From assembly GCF_002979865.1 (NCBI RefSeq), contig NZ_PCPZ01000002.1, forward strand, positions 248,001 through 312,000: a stretch of DNA of 64,000 nucleotides, in the 5' to 3' direction. The translations under genes and the position numbers were made by a program. Under the pieces are notes generated by a model that saw only the letters and a list, made by a program, of their open reading frames with translations, was not told the DNA's origin and did no database searches. This DNA comes from Arthrobacter sp. MYb214 (GTDB lineage: Bacteria; Actinomycetota; Actinomycetes; Actinomycetales; Micrococcaceae). This document shows positions 8,438 through 16,539 of this stretch, in pieces; within the stretch, counting starts at the first letter, position 1; every line of letters begins with the position of its first letter.

Positions 8438-9400
8438 TTAGCTCACTGGGGTGCTGGCAACAAGCTCTTGGATCACGGCGCTGGCATCCAAGCCGTCCGC
8501 AACCGCTCGCCGGGTCAGGATCAACCGGTGGTTCAGCACCATCTGGGCCACGCTGCGAACGTCTTCTGGCAAGACGTGGTCGCGTCCATGAATCGCGGCA
8601 TGGGCTTTGGCCGCGCGAACCCACTGAATCAGTGCGCGAGGCGAGGCCCCCAGCGCCACCTGCGGGTGCTCGCGTGTGGCTCGGCCCAGATCCACCACGT
8701 AGGCGCCTAGCCGTTCGGTGACCGTCACCGCTTTAACCTGCTCAATCATGTATCCCAGATCAGCCAGCTGCACCACGGCTTGCAGTGCTTCCAATGGGTC
8801 GAACTGGTGCCGGCCGGTGAGCATGGTGATTTCGGCATCGCGTTGTGGGTAACCCAGCGAAAGCCGTGCCATGAATCGGTCACGCTGTGCCTCGGGCAGG
8901 GCGAATGTGCCCTCGGATTCCACCGGGTTCTGCGTGGCCACAACCATGAAAGGCTGCTCCAGCCGATGGGTGATCGAATCGACGGTGACTTGCTTTTCTT
9001 CCATGCATTCCAGCAATGCCGACTGGGTCTTGGCATTCGCACGATTGATTTCATCGGCGATGACGATATTGGCGAAGACCGGTCCGGGATGGAAAGTGAA
9101 TTCGTGAGTCTGCGGGGAGTAAACCGAGACACCGGTGACGTCACTGGGCAAAAGGTCCGGGGTGAACTGGATGCGGTGCACCGAACCATTGACGCTGCGC
9201 GCCAATGACTTGGCCAGCATGGTCTTACCGACCCCGGGAACGTCTTCCACCAGCAGGTGGCCCTGTGCCAGCAGAACCGTCAATGCGCTAGTCACCGCCT
9301 CCGGCTTGCCGGTGATGACGCTCTGGACAGCATCAAAAATGCGCTGGCAATTGGACTGGAATGCCGAATCAAGCGACGGCACTGTTCGGTTTGCACTCAT
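8438..9400 (-). CDS. MoxR family AAA+ ATPase (locus 1)
   Basis: The 320-residue product is a MoxR-type AAA+ ATPase, a chaperone-like machine that matures partner complexes. It has Walker A VPGVGKTMLAKSLA, Walker B VIADEINRANAKTQSALLE, sensor 1 VVATQNPVESEGTFALPEAQRDRF, and the C-terminal lid with GASPRALIQW. The start is ATG 9400, chosen because an AGGAGG-type Shine-Dalgarno (9407-9414) sits 6 nt upstream; the frame stays open further 5' but without a ribosome site. It heads the operon with the DUF58 and transglutaminase genes. A second MoxR gene lies at 62465-63475. Confidence 0.93.
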   Translation of the reverse strand: MSANRTVPSLDSAFQSNCQRIFDAVQSVITGKPEAVTSALTVLLAQGHLLVEDVPGVGKTMLAKSLARSVNGSVHRIQFTPDLLPSDVTGVSVYSPQTHEFTFHPGPVFANIVIADEINRANAKTQSALLECMEEKQVTVDSITHRLEQPFMVVATQNPVESEGTFALPEAQRDRFMARLSLGYPQRDAEITMLTGRHQFDPLEALQAVVQLADLGYMIEQVKAVTVTERLGAYVVDLGRATREHPQVALGASPRALIQWVRAAKAHAAIHGRDHVLPEDVRSVAQMVLNHRLILTRRAVADGLDASAVIQELVASTPVS

Positions 9401-9609
9401 GCGCGGTTCCTCCTGAAGAACGAATCGTTGGCAAGATCGATCGCCGCAGCATTCATTCAATTGGGTCTTGCATCACATCATATGGGGATCTTTTGTCCAG
9501 CAACAGAGCCTAACTACCGGGAGCTGAGCACCTGATTGTCGTTGCTACCCCTAGTGGTGCCACAATTAACCACAGATTCGATCCCAGTATTCACGCGCAA
9601 AGGATAACC

Positions 9610-10566
9610 GTGTCCAAGAAGAAGCACACTGATCCCACCCTGGTTCCCGAGGCCTACCGCCCGACGGAGCAAGCCGCTGCAGCAGAGCAGGGGGAGCGGT
9701 CGCGTGCTTCTGGCAATGAAAAGGGCGGAAGCCAGCGCAATTTGCAGTACCCGGAAGCGCCAGAAGCGCTTCCAATGCCAGTGGTCGATAACCATACGCA
9801 TCTGGATTTCCTTGACGGAACTGTGAAGGTCACGGCTGCCGATGCCCTGGCGGCGGCGGCAGCTGTTGGCGTGAAAGGGCTGATCCAGGTCGGCTGCGAC
9901 GTGGAGTCATCGGAATACGCGGTCCAGGTAGCTAACGAGTACTCGAATATCCTGGCCGCGGTAGCCATTCACCCCAACGATGCCGCGCGTCTGGCTGAAC
10001 GCGGGGAGCTGGAAGGAGCGATCGCGCGGATCGAAGAACTTGCCGCGGATCCGCGGGTGCGTGCAATTGGCGAAACCGGGTTGGACTACTTCCGTACCGG
10101 TGAAGACGGACGGGGCGCCCAGGAGCATTCCTTCCGGGAGCATCTGCGCATTGCGGTGGAGCAGGGCAAGGCCCTGCAGATCCATGACCGGGATGCCCAT
10201 GAGGACGTGGTTCGTGTGCTCAAGGACGCGCCATTGCCGGGGAAAGTGGTCTTCCACTGCTTCTCTGGGGACGCGGCATTAGCCCGGATCTGCAACGACA
10301 ACGGCTGGTACATGTCGTTCTCTGGAACTGTGACATTCAAGAATTCGCATGATCTTCGCGAGGCCTTGGCGCTGGCGGATCCAGAACTGCTTCTGGTAGA
10401 AACCGACGCACCGTTCTTGACGCCGCACCCCTTCCGGGGCCGCCCGAACGCCAGCTACATGATTCCGTACACGACTAGGTTCTTGGCGGAAACCAAGGGG
10501 ATCGATCTGGCCGAATTCTGCACCCGGATCGATGCGAATACGCGAGAAGTGTACGGAGAATTCTAG
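9610..10566 (+). CDS. tatD: TatD family metal-dependent hydrolase
   Basis: TatD-type amidohydrolase-fold DNase/RNase. The metal-ligand motifs appear in order: NHTHLDF (residues 61-67), GETGLDYFR, IHDRDAHED, FHCFSGD and ETDAPFLTPHP. The length of 318 exceeds the usual 260 because of a charged, low-complexity N-terminal extension of about 55 residues that is common in Arthrobacter-type homologues. The GTG start has AAAGGA 6 nt upstream. Its position before rpfB, rsmA and ispE matches Rv1008-Rv1011 of M. tuberculosis. The substrate in vivo is not known; proposed roles in this family are DNA repair or nuclease functions. Confidence 0.92.
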   Translation: MSKKKHTDPTLVPEAYRPTEQAAAAEQGERSRASGNEKGGSQRNLQYPEAPEALPMPVVDNHTHLDFLDGTVKVTAADALAAAAAVGVKGLIQVGCDVESSEYAVQVANEYSNILAAVAIHPNDAARLAERGELEGAIARIEELAADPRVRAIGETGLDYFRTGEDGRGAQEHSFREHLRIAVEQGKALQIHDRDAHEDVVRVLKDAPLPGKVVFHCFSGDAALARICNDNGWYMSFSGTVTFKNSHDLREALALADPELLLVETDAPFLTPHPFRGRPNASYMIPYTTRFLAETKGIDLAEFCTRIDANTREVYGEF

Positions 10567-10598
10567 ACCCGGAGGTTGTGTGTCTCGTTACAGGACAC

Positions 10599-10628
10599 TT
10601 GCCACAAATATAACAATTCGGTTACGGT
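10599..10628 (+). promoter_or_regulatory. Candidate sigma-70 promoter of rpfB
   Basis: TTGCCA (10599-10604) and TACGGT (10623-10628) are separated by 18 nt. Transcription would start near 10635, about 190 nt before rpfB. The sequence between the boxes contains TAACA-N5-GTTAC, resembling the GTAAC-type repeats bound by the MtrA response regulator, which controls rpf genes in other actinobacteria; this last point is inference. Confidence 0.5.
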
Positions 10629-10674
10629 GGATGAGATGTCCGGTACCGCCCCCGCCTATTTTCGGCACGGTGTG

Positions 10675-10824
10675 TTCAGGACAGCCTGATCCTCACGCCT
10701 TGCTGCAAGTGGAAACACGGCGCAACTTTGACTGAAGGACAGGCAGCGAACACTGCCGGGCCCAACCGGAGATCCTGACAGGATTCCCGCAGTTGGGTCT
10801 ACAAACGATGGGGACCTCATTACC
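10675..10824 (+). ncRNA. Structured 5' leader of rpfB (unassigned; candidate cis-regulatory RNA)
   Basis: The leader holds successive helices: TCAGG/CCTGA near 10675-10688, GGCAG/CTGCC (10742-10757) and CCCAAC/GTTGGG (10761-10797), the last enclosing a second short stem. A GGGGA lies about 10 nt before the GTG start. Actinobacterial rpf and other wall-hydrolase genes are often controlled by c-di-AMP (ydaO-type) riboswitches. I could not align this leader convincingly with that consensus, so the class is left open. Confidence 0.35.
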
Positions 10825-11991
10825 GTGACTCACTTGCTCAAGAAGACCTGGGTGAAATACCTGGCTCAGGCGCTCGCCGTAGCTGTGGTTATTGCCGGTG
10901 CTGTTTTCTATATTTCTGGCCAGAAATCGGTCGTCATGTCGGTGGACGGCCAGCGCCAGGAAATCACCACCCGTGCTGCCACCGTTGGCGCACTGCTGGA
11001 ACAGCAGGACGTTGCCTTGGCTGAGCGCGACGAGATCTCCGCAGCACTGGATTCCGAGCTTGCCGACCAGCAGCTTGTTGATATCAAGCGCAACAAGTCG
11101 ATCGAAGTAACCGTGGATGGCACCGAGCGCGTTGTGCACACTACCGGCATGACCGTTGCCGACGTGGTTGAACAGCTCGACCTGGATAAGGATTCCGAGG
11201 TTTCCCTCGATGAGGACATGCAGCTCGCAGCCTTGAGCGATGAATTGGAAGTCATCACTCCCAAGGAAATGACCCTGGTCGTCAAGGACAAGAAGAAGAA
11301 AATCGCAACGACTGCTTTGACCGTCAAGCAATTGCTTGCCGACGAGAAGATCAAGGTCGACGGCAACGACGAAATCAACGTCAAGATCAAGGACGAAACC
11401 GACAAGGACGTCAAGGACAGCGTCAAGCTGGCCGCGGGCACCACTGTCGAGGTGATCGACGTAACGGTCAAGACGTGGGACGAAACGCGCGACATCGACT
11501 TCGAGACCAAGAAGGTCAAGGACAGCTCGTTGGATAAGGGCGACACCGAGGTCAAGACCGAAGGCAAGAAGGGCGAGCGTGAGCTGACCCTGCGCCAGGA
11601 AACCCGCAACGGCAAGAAGGGCGAGGAAGAAGTCCTCAAGTCCAAGGTCACCAAGAAGCCCGTTGCCGAGGAAATCCGTGTTGGCACCAAGGAAGAGAAG
11701 AAGGAAACTTCAACTTCCAAGAACACTCCAACCCCGAGCAGCATCTCCTCGACTTGGGCTGCCCTGGCCAAGTGCGAATCCGGCGGCAACTGGTCGATCA
11801 ACACCGGCAACGGCTACTACGGCGGACTGCAGTTCTCTGCATCGTCGTGGCGCAATGTGGGTGGCACCAAGTACGCACCGCTGCCGCACCAGGCAACTCC
11901 GCAGGAGCAGATCGCTGCAGCTGAAGTGCTGCGTCGATCAGGCGGCTGGGGCCACTGGCCATCGTGCTCGTCCAAGCTGGGCCTGCGCTAA
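10825..11991 (+). CDS. rpfB: Resuscitation-promoting factor RpfB
   Basis: RpfB is a secreted or membrane-anchored muralytic enzyme that cleaves peptidoglycan glycan strands and promotes regrowth of dormant cells. The 388 residues give the full actinobacterial architecture: a signal anchor (about residues 13-31), three DUF348 repeats (about 35-75, 93-133 and 148-188; each with V(D)G/K...T...TV..LL), a Lys/Glu-rich G5 domain (about 205-290), a Ser/Thr/Pro linker, and the lysozyme-like RPF domain (about 309-388) with catalytic Glu318 in KCESGGNW. The start is GTG 10825. The gene has a long structured leader and its own candidate promoter. Downstream is a strong terminator, then rsmA. Confidence 0.96.
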   Translation: MTHLLKKTWVKYLAQALAVAVVIAGAVFYISGQKSVVMSVDGQRQEITTRAATVGALLEQQDVALAERDEISAALDSELADQQLVDIKRNKSIEVTVDGTERVVHTTGMTVADVVEQLDLDKDSEVSLDEDMQLAALSDELEVITPKEMTLVVKDKKKKIATTALTVKQLLADEKIKVDGNDEINVKIKDETDKDVKDSVKLAAGTTVEVIDVTVKTWDETRDIDFETKKVKDSSLDKGDTEVKTEGKKGERELTLRQETRNGKKGEEEVLKSKVTKKPVAEEIRVGTKEEKKETSTSKNTPTPSSISSTWAALAKCESGGNWSINTGNGYYGGLQFSASSWRNVGGTKYAPLPHQATPQEQIAAAEVLRRSGGWGHWPSCSSKLGLR

Positions 11992-12005
11992 AAGCAAAAG
12001 CCGAA

Positions 12006-12056
12006 TAACAACGCGACGCGTCCACCATCACGGTGGATGCGTCGCGTTGTTATGTT
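12006..12056 (+). terminator. rpfB terminator
   Basis: A 21-bp stem (12006-12026 with 12032-12052, one G-T pair) with a 5-nt loop, followed by TGTTT. It lies 15 nt after the rpfB stop and just before the rsmA promoter. Confidence 0.85.
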
Positions 12057-12075
12057 TGGATCAATTTAGCTGAAC

Positions 12076-12081
12076 TAGAAT
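12076..12081 (+). promoter_or_regulatory. -10 hexamer TAGAAT for leaderless rsmA
   Basis: TAGAAT ends 7 nt before GTG 12089 (ATG 12092 follows immediately in frame). This geometry predicts a leaderless mRNA. Confidence 0.6.
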
Positions 12082-12088
12082 TGGATTT

Positions 12089-12976
12089 GTGATGTCTAAG
12101 GAATCTTTGCCGCTGCTTGGGGCCACCGAAATCCGTCGTCTGGCCGAAGAGCTGGGAATCCGCCCTACCAAGACGCTGGGGCAGAATTTTGTGATCGATG
12201 GGAACACCATCCGCCGCATTGTCGCCGCCGCCAAAGTCGACCCATCCGAAACAGTGCTGGAAGTAGGCCCGGGCCTAGGTTCCCTGACCCTGGGCATCAT
12301 GGATGCCGCCGCCAAGGTCGTGGCCGTGGAGATCGATCCACCCCTGGCAAAGCGACTGCCGCAGACCATGGCAGAGTTCCGCCCTGGCCGAGAAGACGAT
12401 CTGACCGTGATCCTTTCCGACGCCATGAAGGTCACCGAACTTCCCGGCGAGCCAACCTCGCTGGTCGCCAACCTTCCCTATAACGTTGCCGTCCCGGTGG
12501 TGCTGCACCTGCTGGAGCACTTCCCTTCCATCCGCAATGGCTTGGTTATGGTGCAGGACGAAGTTGCCGACCGGATGGCCGCCACCCCGGGCAATAAGAT
12601 CTATGGCGTCCCATCGGTGAAGGGCGCCTGGTACGGAACCATGCGCAAGGCTGGCGTGATCGGCATGAACGTCTTCTGGCCAGCGCCGAAGATCCACTCC
12701 GGCCTGGTGGGGTTCACCCGCGACAAGGACCGCAGCGACGCCCCGGATCGCAAGGAAGTCTTCGCCATCATCGATGCAGCCTTCGCCCAGCGCCGCAAGA
12801 CGCTGCGTGCTGCCCTCTCCGGCTGGGCAGGCTCCGGTGCTCGTGCCGAACAGATCCTGGTAGCAGCGGGCATTGATCCGAAGGAACGCGGCGAGAAGCT
12901 GGATATTGACCAGTACATCGACATTGCCCGTGCCGCACAGGATATTCCCGCTGAAGCTCCAGCTAGCGAGGCATAA
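12089..12976 (+). CDS. rsmA: 16S rRNA (adenine(1518)/(1519)-N6)-dimethyltransferase
   Basis: RsmA/KsgA dimethylates two adjacent adenines in helix 45 of 16S rRNA in late 30S assembly. The 295-residue protein shows [10 protein letters not shown], the SAM motif [25 protein letters not shown], the catalytic [13 protein letters not shown] (NLPY), and the C-terminal [16 protein letters not shown] 12089 is chosen from its distance to the -10 box; ATG 12092 is one codon further and equally possible. ispE follows after 2 nt, so the two are co-transcribed. Confidence 0.95.
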   Translation: MMSKESLPLLGATEIRRLAEELGIRPTKTLGQNFVIDGNTIRRIVAAAKVDPSETVLEVGPGLGSLTLGIMDAAAKVVAVEIDPPLAKRLPQTMAEFRPGREDDLTVILSDAMKVTELPGEPTSLVANLPYNVAVPVVLHLLEHFPSIRNGLVMVQDEVADRMAATPGNKIYGVPSVKGAWYGTMRKAGVIGMNVFWPAPKIHSGLVGFTRDKDRSDAPDRKEVFAIIDAAFAQRRKTLRAALSGWAGSGARAEQILVAAGIDPKERGEKLDIDQYIDIARAAQDIPAEAPASEA

Positions 12977-12978
12977 GC

Positions 12979-13911
12979 ATGTCTAAGCAGCGTGTCATCG
13001 CGACCGCACCGGGCAAAATCAACTGCTACTTCAAGGTCGGTCCTCCTCGCGAAGACGGATACCACGAAGTGGCGAGCCTCTACGTCGCGGTCTCCCTGGC
13101 CGAGCAGATTGAAGCGACGCTGCGCACCGACGGGGAATTGCAGCTGAGCCTGGAACCGAATTCCCCTGTGGTCTCCGAACCGGAAAGCTTTCCGTTGGGC
13201 GCAGGCAATCTGGTGCACCAGGCAGCCCAGCTGCTTCGTGAGCACACGGGCTGCAGCCTCGGAGCGAACCTGCACATCACCAAGCGCGTCCCGATCGCCG
13301 GCGGAATGGGTGGAGGCTCTGCAGACGCGGCGGCCACCCTGGTAGCCTGCAACGAATTGTGGGGAACCGGGCTGGACCGGGAAGAACTCGGCCGCTTGGG
13401 CGCACGCCTCGGTGCTGACGTGCCTTTCGCCTTGATGGGCGGGGCCGCCATCGGCCTGGGCATCGGCGACAAGCTTGCCCCGTTGCTGACTCGTGCCAAG
13501 ACCCATTGGGTGCTGATCCCGGCCAGCTTTGGCCTATCGACCCCGCGAGTCTATGGCATGCTCGATCGGTTGCGTTCCGGCACGGAGATCGAAGTCCCGC
13601 AGGAAATCGATCCAGCGGTCATCGAAGCGCTGATGGCTTCGGACGCGCCAGCCTTGGCCCAGATACTGGCCAATGACCTGACCCAGGCTTCCTTGGCCCT
13701 TGCCCCGGAACTAGGCACCATGCGCGATATGGCAGAAGGCGCCGGTGCCCTGCGAGCCATGGTTTCCGGTTCGGGGCCGACCTTGGCTCTGCTGGTCGAA
13801 GATGCCGAGCATGCTGAAGAGGTCATGGCCCAATTGGGCGATGAGGTGGGCGTCGCTACCATCCCGGTGACCGCTCCAGCGCCCGGAGCGCACATCACCG
13901 TTTCCGAATAA
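12979..13911 (+). CDS. ispE: 4-diphosphocytidyl-2-C-methyl-D-erythritol kinase
   Basis: IspE is the GHMP-family kinase of the MEP isoprenoid pathway and phosphorylates CDP-ME at the 2-hydroxyl. The 310-residue protein shows an N-terminal APGKINCYFKVGPPREDGYHE substrate motif, the ATP loop PIAGGMGGGSADAAATL and the C-terminal VSGSGPTLALL. It begins 2 nt after the rsmA stop, and the rsmA-ispE pairing is conserved across actinobacteria. It supplies isopentenyl units for menaquinone, polyprenyl phosphates and carotenoids. A terminator-like hairpin follows. Confidence 0.95.
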   Translation: MSKQRVIATAPGKINCYFKVGPPREDGYHEVASLYVAVSLAEQIEATLRTDGELQLSLEPNSPVVSEPESFPLGAGNLVHQAAQLLREHTGCSLGANLHITKRVPIAGGMGGGSADAAATLVACNELWGTGLDREELGRLGARLGADVPFALMGGAAIGLGIGDKLAPLLTRAKTHWVLIPASFGLSTPRVYGMLDRLRSGTEIEVPQEIDPAVIEALMASDAPALAQILANDLTQASLALAPELGTMRDMAEGAGALRAMVSGSGPTLALLVEDAEHAEEVMAQLGDEVGVATIPVTAPAPGAHITVSE

Positions 13912-13918
13912 TTTTTCC

Positions 13919-13957
13919 GGAAGTCCCTGTCTGGCCTTGGGCCGGGCAGGGATTTCC
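13919..13957. terminator. ispE terminator
   Basis: An 18-bp stem (13919-13936 with 13940-13957, four G-T pairs) with a 3-nt loop, starting 8 nt after the ispE stop. A T-rich stretch lies on its left side and only weak T content on the right. Confidence 0.6.
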
Positions 13958-14065
13958 TGCATCATTTTCCGCCACCCCTCTTGTTGCGCCCTGGGCCCGG
14001 CCCTAGGCTGAGTCCCAAGGCAATTATTGAGAGCCATTCATTTTGGATCTGGGGCGGAATACAAC

Positions 14066-15436
14066 ATGCTCAATGGACGCGTCTCGCACTGGTGGGAAGA
14101 CATCGGCCTGCCAGAGCCACGCCAGCAATTACGCGGTCAGGGCACCGCAGATGTCGCCATCATCGGTGCCGGGTTCACCGGACTGTGGACCGCCTATTAC
14201 CTGGCCAAGGCCAACACGGATCTTCGCATCACGATCCTCGAAGCCCGGCACGTGGGCTACGGCGCCTCGGGGCGCAATGGGGGATGGCTGACCAACACCA
14301 TCACCGCTGGCCGCGAACGCTACCTGAAATCCCATGGCAGGCAAGCAGTCAATGACTTCCAGCTGGCCATGAACCGGACCGTCGCCGAGGTCATCGAGGT
14401 GTGCGCTGCCGAGGGGATCGATGCAGATATCCTGCAGGGCGGCGAACTCGAAGTTGCCTACACCCCTGCCCAGGAAAAGCGCTTGCGCGCCGATGCCATG
14501 GCCGACGCGCAATGGGAACACACGCACACCGAATTGCTGGAAGCCGAGGCAGCGCAAGGCAAGATCAACGTCGCCAATGCCCGGGCCGGGCTGTGGCATC
14601 CGCACGCGGCCAGGATCCATCCTGCAAAACTGGTACGCGGACTCGCCGAAGCCGTGGAGCGGCTCGGCGTACGGATCTATGAAAACACCCGCGCCACCAC
14701 ACTGCGCGCACGCCGCATCGAATTCGACGGTGGGTCATTGGACGCCGAGTACATCATCCGTGCCACCGAAGGGTTTACTGCCGGGCTAGCAGGACACAAG
14801 CGCTTGTGGCTCCCGATGAATTCGTCCTTGATTGCCACCGAACCGCTAGCTCCATCCATCTGGGACGAACTGGCATGGAACAACGGCGAGGTGCTGGGGG
14901 ACTACGCCCACGTCTACATGTATGCCCAGCGCACCGCGGATAACCGCATTGCCATCGGAGGCCGGGGAATGCCGTATAAATATGGTTCGCGCACGGATGC
15001 CGATGGCCAGACGCCGCAAAGCACCGTGGAGGGACTGCAGGAAATCCTGCACCGCATGTTCCCGCAGACCCGGAATTCGAGAATCGATCATGCCTGGTCC
15101 GGGGTACTGGGAGTGCCGCGGGACTGGGCCGCTACCGTTGGGCTGGACCCGGCGACCGGACTGGGCTGGGCCGGCGGCTATGTCGGCACCGGGGTCGGCG
15201 CAGCGAACCTGGCCGGACGAACCTTGCGCGACTTGATCCTCGGGGAAAGCACTGAATTGGCCAATCTGCCGTGGGTCAATCACCAGGTGCGCAAATGGGA
15301 GCCGGAACCACTGCGCTGGCTGGCAACCAAGGGGCTCTATGCAGCCTATGGTGCCGCAGATCGAAGCGAACTGAAGGGACGGGGGAGCTCCTCGCCGCTG
15401 GCCGTGCTGGCCGATAGAATCACCGGAAAGCCTTGA
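14066..15436 (+). CDS. FAD-dependent amine/amino-acid oxidoreductase (DAO family)
   Basis: The 456-residue flavoprotein belongs to the DadA/PuuB-like DAO family. The Rossmann FAD motif is VAIIGAGFTGLWTAYYLA about 30 residues from the start, followed by ARHVGYGASGRNGGW, and a C-terminal GWAGGYVGTGVGAANLAG FAD-contact motif. Such enzymes oxidise a C-N bond of amines, D-amino acids or gamma-glutamyl-putrescine. The substrate cannot be fixed because no transporter or pathway gene is adjacent. The start is ATG 14066, with GGGGCGGA 7 nt upstream; the frame is open from 14027 but that start lacks a ribosome site. It stands between the ispE terminator and a small membrane-protein gene. Confidence 0.85.
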   Translation: MLNGRVSHWWEDIGLPEPRQQLRGQGTADVAIIGAGFTGLWTAYYLAKANTDLRITILEARHVGYGASGRNGGWLTNTITAGRERYLKSHGRQAVNDFQLAMNRTVAEVIEVCAAEGIDADILQGGELEVAYTPAQEKRLRADAMADAQWEHTHTELLEAEAAQGKINVANARAGLWHPHAARIHPAKLVRGLAEAVERLGVRIYENTRATTLRARRIEFDGGSLDAEYIIRATEGFTAGLAGHKRLWLPMNSSLIATEPLAPSIWDELAWNNGEVLGDYAHVYMYAQRTADNRIAIGGRGMPYKYGSRTDADGQTPQSTVEGLQEILHRMFPQTRNSRIDHAWSGVLGVPRDWAATVGLDPATGLGWAGGYVGTGVGAANLAGRTLRDLILGESTELANLPWVNHQVRKWEPEPLRWLATKGLYAAYGAADRSELKGRGSSSPLAVLADRITGKP

Positions 15437-15455
15437 GCGCTGGCACTGCGGGACA

Positions 15456-15461
15456 TAGGCT
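15456..15461 (+). promoter_or_regulatory. -10 hexamer TAGGCT for a leaderless small gene
   Basis: TAGGCT ends 6 nt before ATG 15468, placing the predicted transcription start on the A of the start codon. Confidence 0.6.
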
Positions 15462-15467
15462 GTGGCC

Positions 15468-15647
15468 ATGGGACTTGATAAACGTGGAATCTATGTTTGC
15501 GCACTAGCACTAGTGCTCATTATTTCTGGCGTCTTGATGATCACGCTGATGCAGGCCGGAATCCTTGGCTGGGCACTGCAAGGTGCCGGAATCATCGTCA
15601 TGGCCATCTCGGTGGGTGCGGCGCGTACGCCCAGGGCCCGTGCCTGA
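15468..15647 (+). CDS. Small two-TM membrane protein
   Basis: The 59-residue protein has two hydrophobic segments (about residues 8-26 and 31-49: ALALVLIISGVLMITLM and LGWALQGAGIIVMAI) and a short basic C-terminal tail. Function unknown. The frame allows GTG 15462, but the TAGGCT box fixes ATG 15468 as a likely leaderless start. It is followed closely by a GNAT gene and may share its transcript. Confidence 0.65.
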   Translation: MGLDKRGIYVCALALVLIISGVLMITLMQAGILGWALQGAGIIVMAISVGAARTPRARA

Positions 15648-15663
15648 GGTGCGCGAGGAGCCC

Positions 15664-16164
15664 ATGGGCGCCTGCAGCTTGTCGGCACGCGGCCAGAACT
15701 ACCTCCTGCGCGAAGCACGGGCAACGGATCTTGAACAGATCATTGCCTTGATGGCAGATGATGAGATCCGTCGTGCAGAGCATGCGGACGCTGGGGACGC
15801 CGGGGAACAGTATTTGGAGGCTTTCAACGAGATTCACGCAGACCCAGCGCATACGCTGATCGTGGTGGAGGGCAATGACGGAGCCATTGCCGGCACGATG
15901 CAGCTGACCATGTTGCCGGGTCTTGCGCGCAGGGGAGCTAAGCGGATGCAGATCGAGGCAGTGCGCGTGGCAAGCGCGTTGCGCGGCGGGGGCCTGGGAA
16001 CGGAAATGATCCGCTGGGCCATTTCCGAAGCCGAAAGCAAGAGAATTCCGCTGGTCCAGCTGACAAGCGACGCGCAACGCCAGGACGCGCACCGCTTTTA
16101 CGAGGGGCTAGGATTTACCGCGTCGCATGTGGGCTTCAAAATGCACCTGGCTATAAGCCCTTGA
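15664..16164 (+). CDS. GNAT family N-acetyltransferase
   Basis: The 166-residue protein has the GNAT fold: an N-terminal strand (LLREARATDLEQIIALM), a VVEGNDGAIAGTMQL strand pair, the acetyl-CoA pyrophosphate loop VRVASALRGGGLGTEMI (RxxGxG/A type), and a C-terminal RFYEGLGF segment. It would acetylate a small molecule or protein amine; the substrate is unknown. ATG 15664 is preceded by GAGGAG, though only 3 nt away, so GTG 15640 or 15649 could also be used. Its 3' end overlaps the convergent ABM gene by 14 nt. Confidence 0.82.
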   Translation: MGACSLSARGQNYLLREARATDLEQIIALMADDEIRRAEHADAGDAGEQYLEAFNEIHADPAHTLIVVEGNDGAIAGTMQLTMLPGLARRGAKRMQIEAVRVASALRGGGLGTEMIRWAISEAESKRIPLVQLTSDAQRQDAHRFYEGLGFTASHVGFKMHLAISP

Positions 16165-16429
16165 TCTTGTAGATTCGTTGCAATCCGGAGGTAGCCTGGC
16201 CCCATTCGCTCTTCGCGGCCCGCTGCTGGTGGGCCTCGAAAGCGGCGCTGTCTTCGAATTCCTCGTGCACCAGCCAGACCCAGGGATCGCCGGTTTGCGT
16301 GACAGAGAAAGAAATGCAGCCGTTTTCCGCCTTGGTGAGGCGTATATGCTCCGGCAGCAATTTCTCCACCAATTCAGCCTCAGCCGCGTCCGCGCACAGC
16401 AACCGGCCCTCCATGATCACAATTCCCAT
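16151..16429 (-). CDS. ABM-domain putative quinol monooxygenase
   Basis: The 92-residue protein matches the antibiotic-biosynthesis-monooxygenase (YgiN-like) dimeric alpha/beta-barrel fold: a first strand GIVIMEGRLLC, LLPEHIRLTKAENGCISFSVTQ, then WLVHEEFEDSAAFEAHQQ. These cofactor-less proteins oxidise quinols or act as stress proteins. A CAGACT box (16442-16437) ends 7 nt before the ATG, so a leaderless mRNA is plausible. The end overlaps the convergent GNAT gene by 14 nt. Confidence 0.8.
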   Translation of the reverse strand: MGIVIMEGRLLCADAAEAELVEKLLPEHIRLTKAENGCISFSVTQTGDPWVWLVHEEFEDSAAFEAHQQRAAKSEWGQATSGLQRIYKIKGL

Positions 16430-16436
16430 GTTCGCC

Positions 16437-16442
16437 AGTCTG
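16437..16442 (-). promoter_or_regulatory. -10-like CAGACT for the leaderless ABM gene
   Basis: CAGACT ends 7 nt before the ATG at 16429. It keeps the A2 and T6 positions of the TANNNT consensus but has C at position 1. Confidence 0.4.
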
Positions 16443-16481
16443 CCACGATCTTTGGCGGATGGGGCAAAAACTCGTGGATCA

Positions 16482-16520
16482 GCGAAGGGCTCGGAAACCG
16501 AAAGTTTCCGAGCCCTTCGC
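16482..16520. terminator. Terminator of the ABC-F gene
   Basis: Perfect 17-bp stem with a 5-nt loop (CGAAA), located 20 nt beyond the stop of the minus-strand ABC-F gene. Confidence 0.8.
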
Positions 16521-16539
16521 CTGCGTCAAGGCAGAAGCG

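Noticed and set aside
10675-10824. Firm call of a c-di-AMP (ydaO) riboswitch before rpfB
   Set aside because: The key conserved blocks could not be placed; it is kept only as an unassigned structured leader.
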